Shown here: piece after piece, positions 7,601-14,594 of the stretch | Position numbering within the stretch: the first letter of the stretch is position 1 | Layout: the number at the start of each line of letters is the position of its first letter | Assembly: GCA_009602725.1 (NCBI GenBank) | Contig: WELB01000024.1 | Coordinates: forward strand, 778,124-795,652 | Source of the DNA: Spirogloea muscicola | Lineage: Eukaryota > Streptophyta > Zygnematophyceae > Spirogloeales > Spirogloeaceae | DNA: 17,529 bases | Reading direction: 5' to 3' | Made by a program: the position numbers and the translations under genes | Notes under the pieces: model-generated | The model's database searches: none | Seen by the model: the letters and a program-made list of their open reading frames with translations, nothing else | Told to the model about the DNA's origin: nothing

Positions 7601-9495
7601 GCGGCCTCCGCCGCCAGCCCCGCCGCCCTCCCGGCGGCCGCCCCTCGCCGCCGCCGCCGCCGTCTCGCACCACGCCGCCGGCTCCAGCGAGCGCCTCTGC
7701 CTGCCACGCGGGTGGCATGCACGGCGCTGCCGCGAGCGTTGCGAAGCCCAGAGGCACTGCGGGCGTGCCAGCGGAGCTGCAAGCAGCGCTCAGCGGGAGC
7801 ACCACGCTGTGCGCAGCGTCGGTGAGACCTGGTTGGACCATGTCGGGGTCAGCAGCCGGAGCTTGGGTTGGGCTGGCGCAGAGCGACCGGGCCTCTAATG
7901 GACACAGCCCTTCAAGGAGCCCGCGGGACGGTGGTGACATGAGTGGGCTGAGACTTGCCAGTCAAGGACGATGGTTATTGAAGGAGTCCGGCGCTGGTGC
8001 AGTGAAGGCATTCGCCCCTGGTCAGCAGGTCGGACGGCTGTGAGGAGGGTCACAGCAGGCACCCTGCCGGCATCCTGAGGCCGCTGCTTCTGGAGCGCAT
8101 ACAGCCCGCTGAGGCAATGCAGACGTCCTGCATCGCTGCAGCAAGACGGAGAGGTGCATCTGCACACCATGCATGCTTGCCTAAGTTTCCTCGATCTTGT
8201 GAGCTCCAATGTGCGGTGCATGTGGCCCTGCTTTGTCACTTTAGGTGGGCTGGCTTCTGACAGACGCACTTCCTTTCTGTTGCAAGCAGGAAGCAGCAGA
8301 AGAAAATGACGGAGAGGCAGAGATTTTCAGGTGTCAGCACCATTTTTTCTTGCTGGTGACACCTTCTACCCGTCGGCCATGGTCGTCCACGTGCGCAATG
8401 CCGGCAGTGGTCAGTGCCTGGGCTGCTGTCTCGCCAAGTGCTGCAGTTGAACAAATAGTAGGGTGCAATGCCAACTGGGGCAAACGGGCCTGATGTTCAT
8501 CTGACCGATCCCACTGGCCATGTTTTTGCAGCGCTCCAGGCCACCAATGTGCTCCATCGTCCTGAGCTTTCGTGCTCCATCGCCCCAAGCTCTCACGCTA
8601 CATAACCGTGCAGCCTCCAGCTCGCGCAGTGGAATACCTTTTTCCGTTTTAGCTTACGCAACTTCGTTCTGCTGACGAACGTGGCCGCTTTCAGTGGCCC
8701 CACTTGGCTTGAGGCTTCAGTAGGGCATGCATACCACATACTAGTCGTCTTTAATGCGCACTTGACTGACCTTCACAGCGCTGGTCTTGCACTTCAGCAA
8801 GCGCTGTACTCAAAAGACAGTCCTCCACTTCACCTGAACTCAACACTCTTGGCTTGTCTCGCGCAGCCACTTTTCATGTCAGCCAGCATGGCTTTCACGT
8901 CGGCCAAAGGCCATTGACCATGCTGATGTTGATGAGACTGCCCTTCTCTGTTTGCAATTGGCCGGCTCTAACAAGTGCTTCTCCTTCCATTGCCCCTGAA
9001 CCTAATATTGCCCCTCTGCCAGACAGCAACCACAGCTTCCAGCTGCTTGTGCGGGCCTTCCATACCTCATGCCACGTAGGTCTTCCTCTTATTACCCGCC
9101 TGCGCTGGAGGCGCGAACCAGTGGTGAACCTTGGTCTGACTTCCTGTGCCTCAGTCGACCAGGAGGTTGGCTTTACATGGCCACTGCTTTGAAGCTGCTG
9201 CACATGCTCTTCCTGGCAGGACTGCCCACGATCGCCTGTACCTCCAGGGCTCTACTTGACATGCACTTTCACAACATACACCGCACTAGCAATCAACTCA
9301 ACTTGATTCAAGACAACACAACAAATAAGGTATCATTGAGGCATCAAAGCACCAAGGGAACATGCTACAAGTGCAGCACAAATGGCAACTTATATCTAGT
9401 AAGCTAATCATTATACTGACCAGGGGAGTCATAGGCAGGCGGCCCTGGCTTGCACAAAGTAGCCACCTTGAGGTAGGAGTGCCATGAATCTGGTA
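7601..9495. other. Gene-free stretch with exon-like fragments
   Basis: No protein that I recognise is found on either strand. Some plus-strand pieces have codon use like an exon: 8468-8605 (45 codons, LTDPTGHVFAALQATNV), a short GC3-rich run near 8358-8440 (FYPSAMVVHVRNAGSGQC), and 8854-9192 (112 codons, PDSNHSFQLLVRAFHTSC). They do not link into a splice-consistent gene that I could verify. They may be relics of an element or exons of an unfamiliar gene. The P4H 3' UTR lies at the right end. Confidence 0.35.
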
Positions 9496-12300
9496 TCACG
9501 ACGCGGTATTCTTCTTGCATGCTCTGCAAGATTTTCGGCACGCACCTCCGAATTCCACTGAGCCAACCATGAACTCCGGGTTCTTTGTGCACTCTCCCAT
9601 GGCTGCCCACTCGCCGCACCTTGCCTCCTCATCAGTGCACTTGTTGGGGTCCGGCCTGGGCTTAGGGTCAAAGGAGTTGACATGGATCCACTTGGTGGCA
9701 GAGTACTTCTCGCCCTGAACCACAGGGCAGCCTGTGTGCAGTGACCATTCATCGGGCGAGGCATCTGGGTGCAGGCTGAAGAAGAGCAGCGCATCTCCCT
9801 TGATGGGCTTGACTGCAGAAGATACACGAGCACTTCTCTCAAATAGGACTCTGGGGCTCTGACTCTTCCTGCTGGTTCAAGCAAATCACTGCAGACTTCT
9901 GGCTATACATAGAGCTAGCTGCGAAGATGCAAATGCACTTCTGGAGGCGAGGCATCAAACTAAGAGCTCAACAGATTCTTACCTGCAGCCCCCTTCTTTC
10001 CGCATTCTGACCAGCTGTCATCCTTTTCCATGTTGATCATATCCTGTTCACATGAGGAGATCATCAGCCGACTGTTCACCCAATTTCATCACAGGTGCAA
10101 TACGAACACAATACGAATTAATCAGACCTTGCTTCTCTATGAGCCCTCTTACTCTTGACTGCGCTTTGCAGTAACATTGTTGTCAGCTACCACTCTCTCA
10201 CACAGTCTCATGCAGTGCTTAGAAGTCAAGCTGCACGTAATGCTAAGTAGGAGAAGATCAGCTCATGTCTCAGCTTTCCTCTTCAACCACTTTGTAACTT
10301 CGAATCGATGTGTCGGCTCTATGCATCCCATACTGACTTCTACATACCTCAGCACTTGGGAACACAGTCTCTCCACCCTTGGTGACATTTGACAAGTACA
10401 TCAGCACTGTGGCCACACGGTGTCCACCCATGGCTGCATTAGTGGCATCCTGGAAATAGTCAAAGTGTGGTTCGTACTTCTGGCCCAGGTCATATCGCAG
10501 AACCTGGATAGCCTCGCCATTCTCTGCAAACACAAACACAATAGACGGTGAGTGTCGTAATTGACAAGCATCCCTTATTCTAATAAGCATCTATTGCATT
10601 CATGCCTTTGGTACAACAATTATAATGTTGAATTGCAAGACTGACTAGGCATAAGTAGCATGTATAATGTGAGCAGGTGTGACCTGTTCAGCTCGACTAG
10701 GGCGTCCACCCAGCAAGAAGTATGTAGGATGTCACAGTAACAATCAGAGGGAGCAGTACAACATTACCTTTAGGCAAAAAGGTCCAGGCTGCAATCTTCT
10801 CTTCTATACCAAGAATCACTTCATCCTGCAGAAAAGACAATCAGATCTTCGTCACAGCTCCACATTTTGGTGAGAGCCATCAATCACAGGAGCATGAAGT
10901 CACAGTCCACAAAGCAACAAGCATCACAGTGAACTTGTGCAGTACATAGTATTTATTGATGAACATGCCCGAGCTGGTCCGGATTTCGCTCAGGACACTC
11001 TTGCCGGACTCATTATCGGCCACTGTTGATCTCGCAAGGTGGGGAATGGCCTGCATACAAGGGTGAACAGGATGGCAATGTGCGATGCTTAGCTTATGCC
11101 TTTCTAGTAGAAGGCCAAGCCTTGGTGCCAAGAAATTTTGCTCGGTGGCAATCACTCCAGACTTAAGAGTCACTTCAACATATACGAGGGTGTTGGGTCT
11201 AAACATTGACTGGACTGAAAGCAGCAGTGCTTGCCACAGCACAGCATGCATGCAAAAGCCTTACTCCTAGGATTGCTACTTGTGCGAGGGTGCTGACCAA
11301 TTGGATCATATGATCACACTCTTCCATGGTCAGAAAGCCCTTGTACAAGAATGCCCTGAACCATGGATCCATCTGTCAGCAGCAGCTCTTGCACAGAAGA
11401 GCACTTGATATGCACATATATAGTTTCTCTGACAGCAGTGGCTGGAGCAGATGCCAGCGGTATACAGCATCGAAGCACAAGTAAGTGGAGCTTTCTATAC
11501 TCGCTTACCTGGGCTTCCATGAAAGCTGGATAACTCTCCTGGGGTTCAAAACCCACTTCTCTGGAGCAGGGGGGATTCCAGTGCCGAGCTTAGAGACTCC
11601 CCTGCGAGTAGAAGTACTGCGCTTGACCTTGCGCCGCTGCCCGTGATGCCTGAACAGGGAATGCTCACACGACTAAGCTTAGGTAATGCTCCTTACAGTG
11701 CTGGTCACATTTAAGTCACTGTGCCTTCTCAAAGAGATGCCTATTGAGCGTTGACGCACATCCTTGGCATCTGTGAGGGCAGTGCCAACTTGAGCCACAG
11801 TCACAGGAACATGCCAGCGACCATGCAACAGCATAAACTCAAGAAACGCGAATGAAACTTCTTACGCGACCCAATGCTGCGCTTGTACGACTGATTCTGC
11901 AGTCGACCTGATTCTGCAGTCGCAACACAACTTGGACGGCTCCAGACAGATATGGACAGGTTGCCATGTGTCTGAATATTCCCCATGACTCCAGCACGTT
12001 TTGCAGTGCCAGTAAGTACCAACGGTAGTTGCGGCTTTAGACGGTTCCAGAAATCTGAGCCCCCCCTTTAGACCGCTGCTGGCTTCGTCTCGGCAATGCG
12101 AGCCGCCCAGGGCAATGCAAAGGTTCCAGGCACCATAGGGGGAAGCCAGTGTGGGGCACTCACGTCTCGCCCATCCAGCCTGGTAGGGTGTCCGCCTCCA
12201 GCGTCGTCCTGGCGCTCGCGAGCGCGGCCCACGCCAGGAGCGAGAGAGCGGCGACCGCCAGGCGGCCCCGCCGGCGGCGGCACGGCTGCGGTGCGGCCAT
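9496..12300 (-). CDS. P4H: Prolyl 4-hydroxylase with C-terminal ShKT domain
   Basis: Eight exons on the minus strand: 12300-12164, 11601-11509, 11355-11298, 11050-10946, 10825-10768, 10523-10348, 10043-9983, 9812-9496; 334 aa. Seen: an Arg-rich start then a hydrophobic signal anchor (LAVAALSLLAWAALASA, about residues 14-30); VIQLSWKPRAFLYKGFLTME; ARSTVADNESGKSVLSEIRT; TFLPKENGEAIQVLRYDLGQ; the Fe(II) pair in EPHFDYF (H170, D172); distal His255 in SLHTGCPVV and 2-oxoglutarate-binding Lys265 in GEKYSATKW. A six-cysteine ShKT module covers residues 288-328 (C288, C295, C304, C321, C325, C328). Known of the family: ER/Golgi type II membrane dioxygenases that make 4-hydroxyproline in cell-wall hydroxyproline-rich glycoproteins. 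All catalytic residues are present, so it should be active. Oddity: exon 4 ends Asn-Lys-Tyr-Tyr where relatives usually have Asn-Lys-Gly-Gln. The reading frame is open upstream to 12780, but the anchor starts at 12300. Confidence 0.93.
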
Positions 12301-12536
12301 CGTGCCGGGGGCTCCCCGGCTCTGCGCCCCGGCGGCGGGTGGCGGGGCGGCGGGTGGGCAAGGCGGGGCCCAAGCGGGATATCCCGAGCGAGCGGCCGCC
12401 GACGGCCGCAACGGCGCCGTCGGCCCCCCCCACCCGTCCCGTGCGCTTTGCCTCGTGGAAGGCAAGGCCTCGCACAGCCATTTGCCTTGGCCTTGACAGC
12501 CCGTCCCCTTTCCACGGCCGTGGAGTGGGATAGCGA
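12301..12536. promoter_or_regulatory. P4H upstream region
   Basis: GC-rich sequence upstream of the P4H start codon (12300, minus strand). No TATA box or other motif that I would name; the call rests on position. The minus frame is open through it, but it encodes only low-complexity Arg/Pro/Gly/Ala sequence. Confidence 0.35.
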
Positions 12537-13046
12537 GTGGTCGTGACGGCGAGCTGGGGACTGGGGGTCGACGGGCCCCAGTACCGCAGGCGCGCCCCCC
12601 GTCGGCCGCCCCGACGGCGGTCCGCCCGCCCCCCTCCACTTTTCCCGTCCCCAGCCACAGGCAGATACCGCCGACTCGCCGGATCGCCCCCAGGCCCCCC
12701 GCCGTCCCGCGGCGCGTGCCGCGCACTCCTGGGCTTCGCTCTGTGTCGCCCCAATGCTTGCACTGCCTTTTTTGGCACAAAGTGGCTTGACTTGCTTCAC
12801 CGCCTTGCGCGGCGTGCAGCGGCCCGCCGCCTCGGGCAGCAGGGCGAGCAGCCCGGCTTCAATGTCGCCGGTTCCCTCGCTCAGGTCTTCCGAATGCGTT
12901 TGGCCATCTCGATGCAGCGGTCCCTTGCCTTCGCGGTTCACTTGCGCGCAGGCCGAGCATTGGCGGCGGCCTCCGGCTTCCGTCAGGGCGACGTCTTTCC
13001 GCCGGCTAGATACTCAGACTTGCATCTCCTGAGTAGAGGTTACTGA
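12537..13046 (+). repeat. Dispersed repeat copy B with 169-codon open frame
   Basis: The best-preserved copy. From ATG 12537 the frame is open to TGA 13044-13046. The first ~90 codons are Arg/Pro-rich and may not be coding, but from about codon 75 it reads FFGTKWLDLLHRLARRAAAR, LGQQGEQPGFNVAGSLAQVF, RMRLAISMQRSLAFAVHLRA, GRALAAASGFRQGDVFPPAR, YSDLHLLSRGY. Residues from RLAIS onward (12897-13046) align with copy A, ending at the same stop. I do not recognise the family. It could be the C-terminus of a transposon protein or of a multi-copy host gene. A frame on the opposite strand also runs through here and is judged a shadow. Confidence 0.5.
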
Positions 13047-13058
13047 GCGTTCCCTGGC

Positions 13059-13300
13059 TGATGTCCGAGTCCTAGTCCTTCGTACTCCGGCTCCTTCAGA
13101 CCTTGTCCATTCCTTTGGGCTGGCCTTTCCCAGCCACCAGTCAACCTGGCCAGGCTTCCTGTTTCCAGCCCCTATCCTCAATGGGCGAGCACTTTCTTCT
13201 CCTGTCTTAGTCCTAGGCCTTCGCACTCCGGCTCCTTCAGACCTTGTCCATTCCTTTGGGCTGGCCTTTCCCAGCCACCAGTCAATCTGGCCGCGCTTTC
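13059..13300 (+). repeat. Tandem pair of ~141-base units with short repeat modules
   Basis: The segment CTCCGGCTCCTTCAGACCTT then GTCCATTCCTTTGGGCTGGC, CTTTCCCAGCCACCAGTCAA occurs at about 13084-13144 and again at 13225-13285, a period of 141 bases. Between them, 13161-13200 carries the CCAGCCCCTATCCTCAATGG plus CGAGCACTTTCTTCT module. A third unit follows at 13804-13876. Confidence 0.85.
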
Positions 13301-13411
13301 TTTCTTTTTTGTTTGTGCTCACCCGTGGGTACTGATGTCACCTTGGGCACTTTAGTTTAGGTCTCCCGTGTTATGTAGCCCTGTTTAGTTTATCCTAGAC
13401 TCTGCCTGAAC

Positions 13412-13951
13412 AATGTATCGGCTTGAATTGGCTCCATTTCATTTCATGCGCCCCGCGTGCCTTCCCCCTTTTTCACAGCCACTTTGGTGATGACTGCAGC
13501 TGCTGATATCTTGTGCGTCGCCCAAGTCTTTGCAATAGCTTTTGCCTGAAATACTGGTTCGGAAGAAAGTGCTCGCTCATTGAGGATAGGGGCTGGAAAA
13601 GCCAGCCCAAAAAAGAATGTACAGAGTACGAGAAGGGGGCCAGGGGCTCTGTTTGGCCTCCCCTCCAGTCCACCTGCGCCTTCTCTCGCTCTCCTGACGG
13701 CGCGCTTCGGCCTCAACGCCGCCACGCGCTCCTCAGCTCGTGGCCGTACGGCACGCTGACGGCCGCTGCGCCCTCTACCCCATGTACCTTGCTTTCTGCG
13801 CCATCCGGCTCCTTCAGACCTTGTCCATTCGTTTGGGCTGGCCCTCTCACAGCCACCAGTCAATTGGGCCGCGCTTCCTTCTACCCCCATGTTATGGTTT
13901 GAATGTATTGGCTTGAATTGGCCACACCTTCAGTTCAGGCGCACCGCGCGA
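13412..13951 (+). repeat. Further repeat units, including an inverted module
   Basis: GGCTTGAATTGGC followed by GCGCCCCGCG-like sequence occurs near 13421-13462 and again near 13911-13951. The inverted module GAGGATAGGGGCTGG-AAAAGCCAGCCC lies at 13564-13615, and the CTCCTTCAGACC...CAGCCACCAGTCAATTGGG unit at 13804-13876. The spacing 13272 to 13850 is 578 bases, so a larger unit seems to have been duplicated with internal changes. Confidence 0.65.
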
Positions 13952-14050
13952 CTTCTTCTTAATGGCAACTCGCGGGCCTCCATTCTGCCCTACGTGCGTT
14001 CCCTACAGGCTGTGCCCCATAGCGCAGCCTCTGGCCTGTGCGCAGCGAGG

Positions 14051-14085
14051 GTCTCCCTCCCTCAGCTCATCTGAGGGAGGGAGAC
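14051..14085. repeat. Perfect 15-bp inverted repeat (hairpin)
   Basis: Left arm GTCTCCCTCCCTCAG (14051-14065), loop CTCAT, right arm CTGAGGGAGGGAGAC (14071-14085). No mismatch in the arms; the next pair out is a G-A mismatch. One arm is pure pyrimidine except for its ends. Function is not evident; it may mark the end of a repeat. Confidence 0.9.
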
Positions 14086-14098
14086 ACCTCCTCCTGTT

Positions 14099-14113
14099 GA
14101 GGGTTTAGGGTTG
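14099..14113. other. Telomere-like / telo-box motif
   Basis: GAGGGTTTAGGGTTG contains 1.7 units of TTTAGGG. Its complement AACCCTAAACCC contains the core of the plant telo-box. It lies 13 bases after the hairpin. Confidence 0.6.
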
Positions 14114-14594
14114 ACACTGAGCGGGCCCTGAGTTGCCAAGTCTGCAGCTCCCGCGCAGTATAAGTGCAATCACCCACTTCCCGTCTGCATTCGGCTGCCT
14201 TTAACAGCCGCCATTGAATATCAGCAGCCGCCTCCCCTTTTCCTCTGGGCTGGCTAGCTCGAAAATCAGTCCCCGCCTTGACTGACTATGACCGGGAAAA
14301 GATTCTGACAGTGTCCACGCTTCAGGCAGAATGATGCGTTCATCTTGTGGGGCCCTCGATCTGCTCGTTATAGCCTCCTAGCACCTGATACCTTGGCGGA
14401 GGTGACGAGTAACATGAAGTGGGAGCTTGGTCCTTTGACTCCTTGGACCACGCAGGCAAAAGCAACCAGCCTTTTCCATCAGTCACGAAGTGCTGAGTCC
14501 ATGTGGCTCTCTATCATTGCCGACCCACCAGCAGTTAGCCAAGAGGCCATGATGGACAGTCAGTCAGATCAATCTCAAGCTCGCAAGATGCTGA
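14114..14594. other. Region downstream of the RlmN-like gene
   Basis: Should contain the 3' UTR of the RlmN-like gene (stop at 14595, minus strand). A plus-strand frame of 114 codons (14345-14689) overlaps the last exon and has no motif that I recognise. No poly(A) signal could be assigned. Confidence 0.4.

Noticed and set aside
6790-7782. 330-codon minus-strand frame covering the LWD start
   Set aside because: Only the part from 7140 to 7008 matches the LWD family; the rest is GC-rich upstream DNA and intron read-through.
7598-7825. Transit-peptide-like plus-strand frame ([16 protein letters not shown]...)
   Set aside because: The composition suits a plastid leader and a GTGAG donor follows, but I found no downstream exon with a recognisable mature protein. 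A GC-rich chance frame is equally likely.
11862-12941. Longest open frame in the window (359 codons, minus strand)
   Set aside because: It runs through P4H exon 1, its intron and upstream DNA in another frame, and encodes Arg/Gly/Pro/Ala-rich low-complexity sequence. It is open because the DNA is GC-rich.
14051-14120. Helitron 3' end (hairpin followed by CTRR)
   Set aside because: The nearest CTRR downstream (CTGA at about 14117) is 30 bases from the hairpin and is followed by G, not T, whereas Helitrons end about 10-12 bases after the hairpin at a T. No Rep/helicase coding is seen.
14158-14166. TATAAG as a TATA box
   Set aside because: No plus- or minus-strand gene start lies at a suitable distance.
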